From Multivorans sp965116445 (GTDB lineage Bacteria; Acidobacteriota; Thermoanaerobaculia; Multivoradales; Multivoraceae), in NCBI GenBank assembly GCA_965116445.1, contig OZ220688.1:3906001-3970000 (forward strand): a DNA stretch of 64,000 nt. Reading direction: 5' to 3'. The notes beneath the pieces were generated by a model. That model did not search any database. It was not told the origin of the DNA and saw nothing but the letters and a program-made list of their open reading frames with translations. The translations under genes and the position numbers were made by a program. Of the stretch, positions 34,097 through 43,113 are shown piece after piece (the first letter of the stretch is position 1; every line of letters starts with the position of its first letter).

Positions 34097-35896
34097 GTGA
34101 ACCTGGAAACTCCCGGCCACGAACACAGCGCCGACCGCGTCGTGCTGCTGATGGCGACCCGCCTGAAGTGGCTCGCCGGATCGCTTGCGGTGGCGTTCTT
34201 CGTTGTTCTGAGTTTCTACTGGTACCTCCAGATCGTTCGTTCGGAGCACTACTGGCGGCTGGCCGAGAACAATCGGCTGCGGATTCTCCGGCTGGAGGCG
34301 CCGCGCGGCTTCATCTACGACCGCTCCGGTCAACTCCTGGTGGAGAACGCCCCCTCGTTCCGTCTCCTGATCGACCGCAGTCTGAGTGCCGACCTCGAAG
34401 CCAGCCTGGTCTTCGCGGCGAACATCCTGGATCGGGACGAGGAGGGCCTTGGAGAGTCGCTCCAGCGCTACCGGGGGGTGCCCCGCGATGTGCCGGTGCT
34501 TCTTGCCGAGGAGTTGGAGTTGAACCAGGTCGCGCTGTTCGAGGTTGCGATACCGGAGCACCCGGAGTTCGAGATCGCCGCCACGCGGCGCCGCCTGTAC
34601 CGGTACGGCGACCAGATGGCGCATCTTCTCGGGTACCTGAGTGAGCCGACGGCGGCTGAACAGGAGCGGGATTCCACACTCGTTGCCGGCGACATGATCG
34701 GCCGCAGCGGCGTGGAGCAGTTGCGGGACCGGGAACTGCGCGGGACCGCCGGCGAGCGGACCGTGGTCGTCGACAGCCGCGGCCGCGTCGCGGCGAGCGG
34801 GGACGTTGATCGAACCGATGCCCGGGCGGGAGAGTCCGTCACCCTGACCGTCGACCTCGGGCTGCAGCAGGAAGCGCAGAAGCTCCTCGAGGGCAAGGTC
34901 GGATCGATCGTCGCCCTCGACCCGCGCGACGGCGCGGTGCGGGCCATGGTCTCCTCGCCGTCCTTCGATCCGAATGGCTTTGCAGGCCGCCTCAACCAGG
35001 AGGACTGGGAGCGGATCGTCGGCGCACCGAACGAACCGCTTCAGAACCGGGCCATCCACAACGCCTACCCGCCGGGTTCCGTGTTCAAGATCGCCATGGC
35101 CGTGGCCGCGCTGGCCGATGGACTGATCGATCCGAAGGAAGAGGTCTACTGTGGTGGTTCCACCCGGCTGTACGACCGCCGCTGGCGATGCTGGCAGGCG
35201 AGAGGGCACGGCCGCCTCGACCTCCGCGGGGCTCTCCAGCACTCCTGTGACATCTACTTCTACCGGCAGGGCAGAAAGATGGGGATCGAGAGGATCGCCC
35301 GGTACGCCCGAATGCTGGGCCTCGGTCGGCGGACCGGCATCGAGTTCCCCGCCGAAAGGGAGGGGTTGGTGCCCGATCCCGAGTGGAGTCTGACCAGCCG
35401 GGGTCTGCCCTGGTATCCGGGTGAAACGATCTCGGTGGCGATCGGCCAGGGACCGGTTCTCACTTCGCCGCTGCAGATCGCGGTGATGACCGCGGCGGTG
35501 GCGAATGGCGGCTTTCTGGTGCAACCCCACGTGCTGGAAGGCGGAGCCCGGCCGCCGGAACCGACCGGGGTGGATGCTGACGTCATCGCCTTCGTCAGGG
35601 AGGCGTTGGCGAACGTTGTGGCGGACGGGACCGGGCGCGGCGCCAGCACGCCGATCGTTCAGGTCGCTGGCAAGACCGGCACCGCCCAGGTCATCGCCCA
35701 GGCGACGTGGACGCGGTCCGAGGATCTCCCGTTCGAGCACGCGGACCACGCCTGGTTCACCTCCTACGCTCCCGTCGAGACACCGGAACTCGTCGTCGTC
35801 GTGTTCGTGGAGCACGGAGGGCGAGGCTCGGAAGCAGCGGCGCCGCTGGCGAGGCGAATGGTCGAGACGTACTTTGGTTCTCCCGTCCAGACATGA
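34097..35896 (+). CDS. mrdA: Penicillin-binding protein 2 (peptidoglycan transpeptidase)
   Basis: The elongasome transpeptidase (599 aa). One membrane anchor (about 28-45, LAVAFFVVLSFYWYLQI), then the non-catalytic pedestal domain (RLRILRLEAPRGFIYDRSGQLLVENAPSFRL), then the transpeptidase with SxxK in YPPGSVFKIAMAVAALA, a second motif around SCDIYFY, and KTGTAQV. The GTG start has a TGGAAGG ribosome-binding site. Stop overlaps the rodA ATG (ATGA), pairing it tightly with its partner glycosyltransferase. Confidence 0.95.
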   Translation: MNLETPGHEHSADRVVLLMATRLKWLAGSLAVAFFVVLSFYWYLQIVRSEHYWRLAENNRLRILRLEAPRGFIYDRSGQLLVENAPSFRLLIDRSLSADLEASLVFAANILDRDEEGLGESLQRYRGVPRDVPVLLAEELELNQVALFEVAIPEHPEFEIAATRRRLYRYGDQMAHLLGYLSEPTAAEQERDSTLVAGDMIGRSGVEQLRDRELRGTAGERTVVVDSRGRVAASGDVDRTDARAGESVTLTVDLGLQQEAQKLLEGKVGSIVALDPRDGAVRAMVSSPSFDPNGFAGRLNQEDWERIVGAPNEPLQNRAIHNAYPPGSVFKIAMAVAALADGLIDPKEEVYCGGSTRLYDRRWRCWQARGHGRLDLRGALQHSCDIYFYRQGRKMGIERIARYARMLGLGRRTGIEFPAEREGLVPDPEWSLTSRGLPWYPGETISVAIGQGPVLTSPLQIAVMTAAVANGGFLVQPHVLEGGARPPEPTGVDADVIAFVREALANVVADGTGRGASTPIVQVAGKTGTAQVIAQATWTRSEDLPFEHADHAWFTSYAPVETPELVVVVFVEHGGRGSEAAAPLARRMVETYFGSPVQT

Positions 35897-36993
35897 CCCG
35901 CGGACCCTTGGCGCGCCAGGTCCGTCCCATCTCATGGCAGCTCTTCGGCTCGGCGTTCAGTCTGTCGGCGATCGGCCTGGTCCTGATCTCGAGCGCTTCG
36001 GCCGAACTGACGACCGACTACGTCTCACGCCAGTCGGTGTGGATCGTCGCCGGGGTGCTGGTCCTGGTCGCCGCGGCCCTGGTCGACTACTCCGTGCTGC
36101 TTCGGCACGCCTTCTGGATCTATCTGGTGTCGGTGGCGGCGGTGGCCGCCGTCACGTTCTTCGGCCACGAGGCCGGCGGCGCCCGCAGTTGGGTCGGCAT
36201 CGGGGGGTTCGGGGGCCAGCCGTCGGACTTTTGCAAGATCGCGACCGTTCTGCTGCTGGCGCGACGTCTCGCCGGTTACCGGAGCCCGGTTCCTCCGCCC
36301 GGCGGGCTGTGGGCAAACGTGGCGATCGTGGCGGTTCCGGTGCTGCTCATCGCGAGACAGCCGGACCTGGGCGGCGCCCTGATGTTCGTGCCGGTGCTCG
36401 CCGCCATGGCGGCCGTCACCGGTGTCAGCGTACGGTCGGCGCTCGTCGCCGCCGCCGTCGCGCTGGTTCTGGCCGGCGGCCTCTGGATCTTTGCGCTGCA
36501 GGACTACCAAAAGGACCGCGTCCTGAGCTACGTCCGGCCCCAGGCGGATCCGCTGGGGTCCGGGTACCAGGTCCGTCAGAGCAGGATCGCGGTCGGTTCG
36601 GGCCAGGCGCTCGGCAAGGGATTCGGCGAGGGGACGCAGTCCAACCTGCGCTTCCTGCCGACCCCTCACACCGACTTCGTGTTCGCGGTGCTGGCCGAGG
36701 AGTACGGGTTCCTCGGAGTCACCCTCGTCCTGGTCCTGTTCCTCCTCTATCTGGGGAACGGCGTCCGCGTTGCACTGGCGGCGCGGGATCCCGCGGGCCT
36801 GCTGCTCGTGATCGGACTCCTGGCCTTCATCGCCGGCCACGTTCTCTACAATACGGCGATGGTGGTCGGGCTGTTGCCGATCACCGGCATTCCGCTGCCC
36901 TTCCTGAGCTACGGCGGCTCCTTCATGCTTTTCTGCTGCGCGGCCACCGGACTGATCATCGGTCTCGACCTGCGGCGGTTTGTCAACGTCTGA
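35893..36993 (+). CDS. rodA: Peptidoglycan glycosyltransferase RodA (SEDS family)
   Basis: A 366-residue SEDS polymerase with about ten membrane spans. Family segments seen: SAIGLVLISSAS, GGARSWVGIGGFGGQPSDFCKIATVLLLAR, ARQPDLGGALMFVPVLAAM (catalytic-region Asp), RQSRIAVGSGQALGKGFGEGTQSNLRFLPTPHTDFVFAVLAEEYGFLG, and TGIPLPFLSYGGSFML. It polymerises lipid II with PBP2 during elongation. Start fixed by the ATGA overlap. Confidence 0.95.
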   Translation: MTRGPLARQVRPISWQLFGSAFSLSAIGLVLISSASAELTTDYVSRQSVWIVAGVLVLVAAALVDYSVLLRHAFWIYLVSVAAVAAVTFFGHEAGGARSWVGIGGFGGQPSDFCKIATVLLLARRLAGYRSPVPPPGGLWANVAIVAVPVLLIARQPDLGGALMFVPVLAAMAAVTGVSVRSALVAAAVALVLAGGLWIFALQDYQKDRVLSYVRPQADPLGSGYQVRQSRIAVGSGQALGKGFGEGTQSNLRFLPTPHTDFVFAVLAEEYGFLGVTLVLVLFLLYLGNGVRVALAARDPAGLLLVIGLLAFIAGHVLYNTAMVVGLLPITGIPLPFLSYGGSFMLFCCAATGLIIGLDLRRFVNV

Positions 36994-37092
36994 TCGGCCT
37001 GCGCCCCGGCGGACGGGGATCGCCTGCCTGAAGGAGATGAGCGATCCGGACCGCAAGCCCTGTGCCCCGCGGACCCGGATCACCGACGTTCC

Positions 37093-38547
37093 ATGAACAG
37101 AGAACTCCTGGTGGAAAGCGATGTGCTCCAGACGCGGGTAGCTCTGCTGGAGTCCGGCCGGTTGGTTGAGCTCTTCCTCGAGCGCCGCGGCCGACGGGGC
37201 CTGGTCGGCAGCCTCTTCAAGGGACGGGTGCGACGGGTGCTCCCCGGCATGAGAGCCGCCTTTGTCGATCTTGGACTGGGACGGGATGGCTACCTCTGGG
37301 TCGACGACGCGGGGGACGCGGAGACCGCGCCGGCGATCGACCGCCTGCTGCGGCGTGGCCAGGACCTGATCGTCCAGGTCACCAAGGACGGGCTGGCCGG
37401 AAAGGGAGTGCGCATCACGAGCCAGGTCACGCTTCCCGGTCGCTATCTCGTGTTGACGCCGACGGGTGACCGGGTGGGGATTTCGAGGCGGATCGAGGAC
37501 ACGGACGAGCGGGATCGCCTGAGGCAACAGGTTCTGGCCGCTCGTGCCGAGTCCGCCGCCCTGCCGGGTTGCATCGTGCGCACAGCCGCGGCGGGGGTGG
37601 CGGGGGAACAGATCCAGGAGGAGTACGCGGAGCTGGCCGCGACCTGGCGGCGGATTCAGGAACGTTCGGCGGCCGTCGCGGCGCCGGCTCTGGTCCAGCG
37701 CGAGGACGAGCTCGACCTGCGCGTGATCCGGGACCTCTTCTCCGCGGACTTCGACTCGCTGCTGGTGGACGGCGCCGACGCCTACCGGCGCATCGCGGAC
37801 TACCTGGGAGGGGTGCAACCGGAACTCCTCGAGAGGGTCGAGCGGACGCGGAGAGGGCTGTTCGAGCGCTATCGGATCGACGAGGCGGTCGAGGCCGCTC
37901 TGCGGTCCCGCGCGCCGCTGCCGTCCGGCGGCTATCTGGTCATCAATCAGACCGAGGCTCTGGTCGCGATCGACGTGAACACCGGCCGCGACGTCGGCTC
38001 CGCGGACTTCGACGAGACGGTTCTGCGGACCAACCTGGAAGCGGTCGCGGAGGCCGTGCGCCAGATCCGGCTGCGCGATCTGTCCGGCATCCTGGTCATC
38101 GACCTGATCGACATGGAACGCGAAGACCACCGCGAACGGGTGTTCGTCCGCCTGGAGGCGGAACTCGAGAAGGACCGCGCCAGGCACAGGATGCTCGAAA
38201 TCTCGGAATTCGGACTGGTCCAACTGACTCGCCGGCGCAGCCACGCGAACCTGGAAACGCTGCTGACCCGGGAATGCCCGACCTGCGGGGGTGGGGGCCG
38301 GATCAAGTCGGTTGCGACGATCTGCCTGGAGCTGCGACGGACGTGCCTCGCGCGGGCCGGTAGGGGCGTCCGCCAGTTGGCGGTGCGGGTCCACCCGGAG
38401 GTCCTGGACGGTCTGCGTGGCGCCGAGTCGGCGGTGCTGGACGGCCTGCAGGGAGCGTTCGAGGCGCCGGTCCTGGTGCAGGCGGACCCGGAGCTGCAGC
38501 GCGAACGCTTCGTCGTCACCGACGTGCAAACCGGGGACCGGAGCTGA
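37093..38547 (+). CDS. rng: Ribonuclease G/E family endoribonuclease
   Basis: A 484-residue RNase G-size enzyme. The N-terminal S1-containing region has FKGRVRRVLPGMRAAFVDLGLGRDGYLWVDD; the RNase H-like catalytic core has LVAIDVNTGRDVGSADFDETVLRTNLEAVAEAVRQIRLRDLSGILVIDLIDM (two catalytic Asp); the zinc-link is CPTCGGGGRIKS. It lacks the long C-terminal scaffold of RNase E. RNase G processes 16S rRNA and decays mRNA. It follows rodA by 99 bp, an order shared with many mre loci. Confidence 0.94.
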   Translation: MNRELLVESDVLQTRVALLESGRLVELFLERRGRRGLVGSLFKGRVRRVLPGMRAAFVDLGLGRDGYLWVDDAGDAETAPAIDRLLRRGQDLIVQVTKDGLAGKGVRITSQVTLPGRYLVLTPTGDRVGISRRIEDTDERDRLRQQVLAARAESAALPGCIVRTAAAGVAGEQIQEEYAELAATWRRIQERSAAVAAPALVQREDELDLRVIRDLFSADFDSLLVDGADAYRRIADYLGGVQPELLERVERTRRGLFERYRIDEAVEAALRSRAPLPSGGYLVINQTEALVAIDVNTGRDVGSADFDETVLRTNLEAVAEAVRQIRLRDLSGILVIDLIDMEREDHRERVFVRLEAELEKDRARHRMLEISEFGLVQLTRRRSHANLETLLTRECPTCGGGGRIKSVATICLELRRTCLARAGRGVRQLAVRVHPEVLDGLRGAESAVLDGLQGAFEAPVLVQADPELQRERFVVTDVQTGDRS

Positions 38548-38603
38548 CCGCCGGAACGGACGGGCCGGAGCGCCGGTTCGAACTCGACGGCCTGAGCGGC
38601 GCC

Positions 38604-40769
38604 GTGGCCCCGGAGGCCGTGTCGGGCGACCTGGATGCCCGCTTCGAGGCGGCGGTTCGGCGCGTTCTCGAGCCGGCGAACGCCACCCGCAGCCTGCACT
38701 GGGGCAGGAGCTACCTGTACGAGACCGCGTGGCGGCGGCGGCGGGACGAGGACGAACTCGCCGTCGTCGTGAAGCAGTTCCGGCACGACGACCTGCGGGC
38801 CAGGCTTCGCCGGCGCCGGCGGGGCACGCGGGCGCGGCTGAGCTTCGACGCCGCGCTCAGGCTGCGGCGGCTGGGCGTCGCGACGCCGGAACCGCTTCTC
38901 TACGCCGAGTCGAAGACGCCGGATGGTCCCGCATGGTTCGTGTGCCGGCTGGTGCCGGAGGCCCTGGAGTTGCGCTACGTGCTCAGAGCCCTGAATGCCG
39001 GCGAGGGCGCGGCGCGCTTTCCCGCGATCGACGGCGCCGCTCTGTTGCGGCGCGTCGGCGGCCTGGCCGCGGCGCTGCACCGTCACGGCATCTGGTTCCG
39101 TGACCTGACGTCGGGCAACGTGCTGCTGTCGGAGCCGGCCACGGACGCGGAGTTGTACCTGGTGGACCTCAACCGCGCCCGCTTCCGCCGCCGGCTGTCC
39201 CTGAGCCAGCGCCTGCGGGACTTGAGCAGGATGCCGGTGTTGCGGCCGGCCGACCGGGCGGAGTATCTGTCCGGCTATCGCTCAGGGGGGCTGCCCCGCT
39301 ATCAGCGGCTCCTGTTCGAGGTCTTGCACTACGGTTTCCGTCTCAAGATTCGATCGAAGGAAGGCGCCCGCCGGGGGCTGCGCCGCTTTGCCGATCTCCT
39401 GCTGCCGCGCCGCCGCGCCCATCCCCACATACCGGAGGCGGACCGCGGGGCGAAGCCCCAGGAGCGGGCCGTCTGGGATCCGCTCACGGACCAGCCGCAT
39501 CAGCAAGCGACGCGCGGCCAGCGCCTCGGTGTCCGATTGCGCGACGCCGCCCACCATGCCCGCCCCCTGCTTCGCGGCGCGGGGCCGCTGCTCAGATCGA
39601 TCGTCGAGGGCAAGCGCCTCCGCCGCCGGCTCGAACGGGTTCCGGAAAGGGTGCCCTTCCAGGGCCTGGGCGTCGCGGTGGGTCCGGATTCGGCGCCGGT
39701 CGGTGCCCTGGTCGAGGCGATCGGCGATCTCGGGGTGGAGAACGTGCTGCTGCGCTTCCATCTCTGGCAGGGTGTGGACGGCGACCTCCTGCGCCTGGCG
39801 GAGCTCCTCAGCGCAGCGGCGCCGCAGCCGGTCGAAACCGTGTTCCAGCTCTGTCAGGACCGGTCGCTGGTACGGGACAACCGGCTCTGGCGACGGCGCG
39901 TGGAGGAGGCCGTCGTCGCTCTCTCTCCCTTCGGCGACAGGTTCCTCATCGGCCAGGCGCCCAATCGAAGCAAGTGGGGCGTGTGGCGCGCGGACGAGTA
40001 CTGGAGCCTCCTGGCCGCGGGCGGCGAAGCGGTGCGGGCGGGGAATCCGGATGCGTGCGTTCTCGCGCCGGCTGTCATCGACTTCGAGCCTCACGCGACG
40101 GCCGGACTGGTCCATTCCGGTCTCCCCGAGCATCGTTTCGACATCCTCGCGAGCCAGCTCTACGTCGATCGGCGGGGGGCGCCCGAGAACCGTCAACTCG
40201 GCTTCGACCTGGCCGGAAAGCTGGCCCTGATGCGGGCGATCGCCCGCCGGGCTCCGGACTGCGCGTCGGATCGGAGCTGGGTCACCGAGTTCAACTGGCC
40301 GCTCAGGGAGGGGCCCCACGCCCCTGCCGGACGCGATGTCGCGGTGGACGAGGACACCCAGGCCAGCTACCTGGTCCGCTACTGCCTCGAGGCCCTGGGC
40401 ACCGGCCTCGCCGAGCGCGTCTACTGGTGGCAGTTGTCGGCGGCCGGCTACGGGCTGATCGATCCCCGGGGCGGCGCCCTGAGGCGGCGGCCGGCATACC
40501 GCGCCCTGCGCCAGCTCCAGCGCGAGCTGGCCGGCGCCCGGGTGGAACGCCTGCTGTTGCCGGCTGGAGTGCGAGGCTATAGGGCCGTCACGCCGAGCCG
40601 CGAGGTCCAGGTGCTGTGGGCGCTGGATCGGCGCGGCCGGGCCTACCGCCCTCCCTTCGGCGTTCGCGCCGCCCGCGACCGGGATGGGGTGGAACTGGCT
40701 TCCGGCCCGGTGCGGCCGGGTCCCGCGCCCGTGTATCTGGAGATCGAGCCGGACTCTGCCGGGACGTAA
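38604..40769 (+). CDS. Fusion of a lipopolysaccharide-kinase-like domain and a glycoside-hydrolase-like domain
   Basis: A 721-residue two-part protein I cannot assign to a named family. Residues about 1-240 look like a Kdo/WaaP-type kinase: Lys57 in AVVVKQF, an HRD-like WFRDLTSGNVLL (Asp167, Asn172) and a metal motif VDLNR (Asp188). A basic linker (about 255-340) follows. Residues about 350-660 resemble a clan-A TIM-barrel glycosidase: VGALVEAIGDLGVENVLLRFHLW, FLIGQAPNRSKWG (450-459) and WVTEFNWPL (Glu562, candidate nucleophile). Where such enzymes read GNEPN this one reads GQAPN, so the acid/base Glu appears lost. No signal peptide is seen, so it is probably cytosolic. It lies just upstream of Wzm/Wzt, suggesting action on an exported polysaccharide. 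GTG start; residues before it could be coding with a non-standard start. Confidence 0.6.
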   Translation: MAPEAVSGDLDARFEAAVRRVLEPANATRSLHWGRSYLYETAWRRRRDEDELAVVVKQFRHDDLRARLRRRRRGTRARLSFDAALRLRRLGVATPEPLLYAESKTPDGPAWFVCRLVPEALELRYVLRALNAGEGAARFPAIDGAALLRRVGGLAAALHRHGIWFRDLTSGNVLLSEPATDAELYLVDLNRARFRRRLSLSQRLRDLSRMPVLRPADRAEYLSGYRSGGLPRYQRLLFEVLHYGFRLKIRSKEGARRGLRRFADLLLPRRRAHPHIPEADRGAKPQERAVWDPLTDQPHQQATRGQRLGVRLRDAAHHARPLLRGAGPLLRSIVEGKRLRRRLERVPERVPFQGLGVAVGPDSAPVGALVEAIGDLGVENVLLRFHLWQGVDGDLLRLAELLSAAAPQPVETVFQLCQDRSLVRDNRLWRRRVEEAVVALSPFGDRFLIGQAPNRSKWGVWRADEYWSLLAAGGEAVRAGNPDACVLAPAVIDFEPHATAGLVHSGLPEHRFDILASQLYVDRRGAPENRQLGFDLAGKLALMRAIARRAPDCASDRSWVTEFNWPLREGPHAPAGRDVAVDEDTQASYLVRYCLEALGTGLAERVYWWQLSAAGYGLIDPRGGALRRRPAYRALRQLQRELAGARVERLLLPAGVRGYRAVTPSREVQVLWALDRRGRAYRPPFGVRAARDRDGVELASGPVRPGPAPVYLEIEPDSAGT

Positions 40770-40770
40770 G

Positions 40771-40827
40771 ATGTCGGCTGTTCATGATGGGGGCTGTCCT
40801 TCGATCGGGGGCGCTGCCGGGACGTAA
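40771..40827 (+). CDS. Mini-ORF a in the 58-bp repeat (18 aa)
   Basis: Encodes MSAVHDGGCPSIGGAAGT. Its ATG follows the upstream gene's TAA after one G and its TAA is followed in the same way by mini-ORF b. There is no clear ribosome-binding site, so translation would need re-initiation. The near-perfect repeats point to a recent duplication rather than old selection. Function unknown. Confidence 0.3.
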   Translation: MSAVHDGGCPSIGGAAGT

Positions 40828-40828
40828 G

Positions 40829-40885
40829 ATGTCGGCTGTCCATGATGGGGGCTGTCCTTCGATCGGGGGCGCTGCCGGGACGTAA
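40829..40885 (+). CDS. Mini-ORF b in the 58-bp repeat (18 aa)
   Basis: Encodes the same 18 residues as mini-ORF a, with one silent GTT/GTC difference. The third ATG (40887) opens a different frame from the permease gene and overlaps its first 200 bp, so the repeat ends without an in-frame fusion. Function unknown. Confidence 0.3.
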   Translation: MSAVHDGGCPSIGGAAGT

Positions 40886-40899
40886 GATGTCGGCTGTTC

Positions 40900-41700
40900 A
40901 TGATGGATGTCGCCCGATGTCTCGTTCGCTACCGCGGCCTGCTGTGGACCCTGGTCCAGCGGGAGCTGCGGGCCCGCTATCGGGGCAGTGTGCTCGGCTT
41001 TTTCTGGTCCCTGCTCAACCCTCTGCTGCTGCTCGCCGTCTACTCCTTCGTCTTCGGCACGATCCTGAAGCGGGGCGACCTGGTTGACGTCGAGCCCTAC
41101 GGCGTTTTCCTCGTCACCGGCCTCTTCCCCTGGATCTGGTTCTCGACGTCGTTGCTCGAAGGCTGTTCGTCGCTGACCGGCAACAGCGGGTTGATCCGCA
41201 AGGCGGTCTTCCCGGTCGAGGTGCTGCCCGCGGTCGCGGTGGTGTCCAACCTGATGCACTTCCTGCTCGCGTTGCCGATCGTGGCCGTGGCCCTGGTCGC
41301 CGGCAGGCTGCTCGGCTATCCGATCGGCGGCTGGACCTGCGTCCTGCTGCCGCTCGTGCTGGTCGTCGAGACCGTCATGATCGCGGGCCTCGCGTTCGGC
41401 CTGTCCGCGTTGGGCGTCCACTTCAAGGACGTGCGGGATCTGCTCGGCAACGTGCTCGTTCTGCTCTTCTTCCTGGCGCCGATCATCTACACCCTCGGCG
41501 ACATCCCGCCCGAACTCGCCCGGCTGGTCCAACTGAACCCGATGACCTCGTTCACCGTGGCGATCCAGGACCTGCTGTTTCACGGACGCCTGCCGGCGCC
41601 CCAGGTGTGGTTGACGATGACCGCGATCGCGGCGGCTTCCTGGGCCGCGGGCGCCGGCCTGTTCTCGCGGCTGAGCGACACGTTGGCCGAGGCGGTCTGA
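40900..41700 (+). CDS. wzm: ABC-2 type polysaccharide export permease (Wzm-like)
   Basis: A 266-residue permease with six membrane spans, beginning YRGLLWTLVQRELRARYRGSVLGFFWSLLNPLLLLAVYSFVFG, the signature of O-antigen/teichoic acid exporters. A periplasmic-loop amphipathic segment (SSLTGNSGLIRKAVFPVEVLPAVAVVSNLMHFLLALP) and the C-terminal FFLAPIIYTLGDIPPELARLVQLNPMTSF are also family-like. It pairs with the ATPase that starts immediately after its stop. ATG 40900 or 40903 are both possible. Confidence 0.92.
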   Translation: MMDVARCLVRYRGLLWTLVQRELRARYRGSVLGFFWSLLNPLLLLAVYSFVFGTILKRGDLVDVEPYGVFLVTGLFPWIWFSTSLLEGCSSLTGNSGLIRKAVFPVEVLPAVAVVSNLMHFLLALPIVAVALVAGRLLGYPIGGWTCVLLPLVLVVETVMIAGLAFGLSALGVHFKDVRDLLGNVLVLLFFLAPIIYTLGDIPPELARLVQLNPMTSFTVAIQDLLFHGRLPAPQVWLTMTAIAAASWAAGAGLFSRLSDTLAEAV

Positions 41701-43113
41701 GTGGCCCGGCCGGCGGTCGCCCTGCGGGCTCTAGGCAAGCGCTACCGGCGCGCCGCGGGCGGCTACCGGCTGCGGACTCTGAAGAGCGCGCTCCTCGAGC
41801 GCAGCCTGACCAGCGGCCTGGCCGCCTCGGACGCGGTCGAGGCGCTCGCGGACGTGAGTTTCGAGGTCGCCGCGGGCGAAGCGGTCGGCATCATCGGCGG
41901 CAACGGTTCGGGCAAGTCGACGCTGATCAAGCTGGTCGCGGGCCTGCTCCGGCCCTCGGCCGGCGAGCTGACGGTCAACGGCAGCGTTGCCGCCCTGATC
42001 GAGTTGGGGGCCGGCTTCCATCCCGAGATTTCGGGCCGGGAGAACGTCTTCATCAACGGCGCGCTGCTCGGTTTGAGCCGGCGCCAGATCGAGGATCGCT
42101 ACGACGACATCGTCGAGTTCGCGGGACTGGGCGACTTCATCGAGGAGCCGATCAAGAACTACTCCTCGGGCATGTACGTGCGCCTCGGCTTCTCGGTGGC
42201 CATCCATACCGAACCCGAGATTCTGCTCGTCGACGAGGTGCTGGCGGTTGGCGACGAGGAGTTCGTCCACCGCTGCATCGCCCGCATCGAGGAGCACCTC
42301 TCCCAGGGCGGCACGTTGCTCGTCGTGAGCCACTCGATGGGGTTGATCGACGAACTCTGCGACCGGGCGGTCTGGCTCGACCGGGGGCGGCTTCGCGCGA
42401 TCGGTTCAACGCGGCGGGTGATCGATGCCTACTTCGAGGCCGTGGCCGCGCGCGAGGGTGAGGCTCACGAGCGGCGCCGGGCTCTGGCCGCCGAAGGTGG
42501 CGAGTCGCGGACGGAGGAAGAAGAGACGGCGCCGGAGGCGGAGCAGGAGATCCTGCGCTGGGGGTCCGGCCTGGCGCGGATCGTGGCGGCGCGCCTCCTG
42601 GCCGGCGCCGCCTGCGAGGAGCGCTATCACCTGCACTGCGGCGAGGCGGCGGTGTTCGAGCTCGAAGTCGAGCCGCGGGAGGAACTGGACGACTTCGTCT
42701 TCGGGGTCGGTGTCAAGACGCCGCGCGGCGTGGACTGCTGGGGCACGAACACCGATCTCGCCGGTTACGAACCGCGCCGCCTGAGCGGCCCCGTACGGGT
42801 ACGCCTGGCGTGCCCGGAACTCCGGCTGGCGCCGGGCGAGTACACGGTCGATCTCGCGGTTCACGCCCGCGACGGCAGGGCCTACGACTACCGTCGCCGG
42901 GCGTTGCGGTTCACGGTTGCCGAGAGTTCGGCGTTGCGTAGCATCGGTCTCTACCTGCCCGACCACGAGTGGCATGTGGAGGCGTTGGGCGGCGGCGCCG
43001 GTGACGGAGCGGCCGACCGGCAAGCGGCGATCGATTGGCGTTCGCCAGACCATTCAGAGAGCGCGCCCCCGCTTCGCGGCGGCGCACCCAGTGATTCACG
43101 GAGGATGGAATGA
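41701..43113 (+). CDS. wzt: Polysaccharide export ABC ATPase with C-terminal carbohydrate-binding domain (Wzt-like)
   Basis: A 470-residue ATPase. The ABC part (1-240) has Walker A IIGGNGSGKSTLIKLVAG, the ELGAGFHPEISGRENVFINGALLG segment typical of O-antigen exporters, signature NYSSGMYVRLGFSVA and Walker B EILLVDEVLAVGD. After a charged linker (about 250-290) comes a beta-sandwich like the Wzt C-domain (VFELEVEPREELDDFVFGVGVKTPRGVDCWGTNTDLAGY), which in known systems recognises the finished, end-modified chain. GTG start directly abuts the wzm stop; its own end overlaps the DUF3467 gene (ATGA). Confidence 0.93.
   Translation: MARPAVALRALGKRYRRAAGGYRLRTLKSALLERSLTSGLAASDAVEALADVSFEVAAGEAVGIIGGNGSGKSTLIKLVAGLLRPSAGELTVNGSVAALIELGAGFHPEISGRENVFINGALLGLSRRQIEDRYDDIVEFAGLGDFIEEPIKNYSSGMYVRLGFSVAIHTEPEILLVDEVLAVGDEEFVHRCIARIEEHLSQGGTLLVVSHSMGLIDELCDRAVWLDRGRLRAIGSTRRVIDAYFEAVAAREGEAHERRRALAAEGGESRTEEEETAPEAEQEILRWGSGLARIVAARLLAGAACEERYHLHCGEAAVFELEVEPREELDDFVFGVGVKTPRGVDCWGTNTDLAGYEPRRLSGPVRVRLACPELRLAPGEYTVDLAVHARDGRAYDYRRRALRFTVAESSALRSIGLYLPDHEWHVEALGGGAGDGAADRQAAIDWRSPDHSESAPPLRGGAPSDSRRME

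Larger units (their letters stand above)
40756..40905 (+). repeat. 58-bp tandem repeat (2.5 copies) at the entry to the exporter genes
   Basis: Copies begin at 40756, 40814 and 40872 with near-perfect identity. Each unit contains a TAAG-ATG junction: the stop of one short ORF, one G, then the next ATG. The first TAA ends the kinase/hydrolase-like gene. The third copy runs out just after the wzm-like start region. Confidence 0.95.

Noticed and set aside
40756..40905. CRISPR-like direct repeats
   Set aside because: The 58-bp units are contiguous with no spacers and no cas genes are present; they are a plain tandem duplication.
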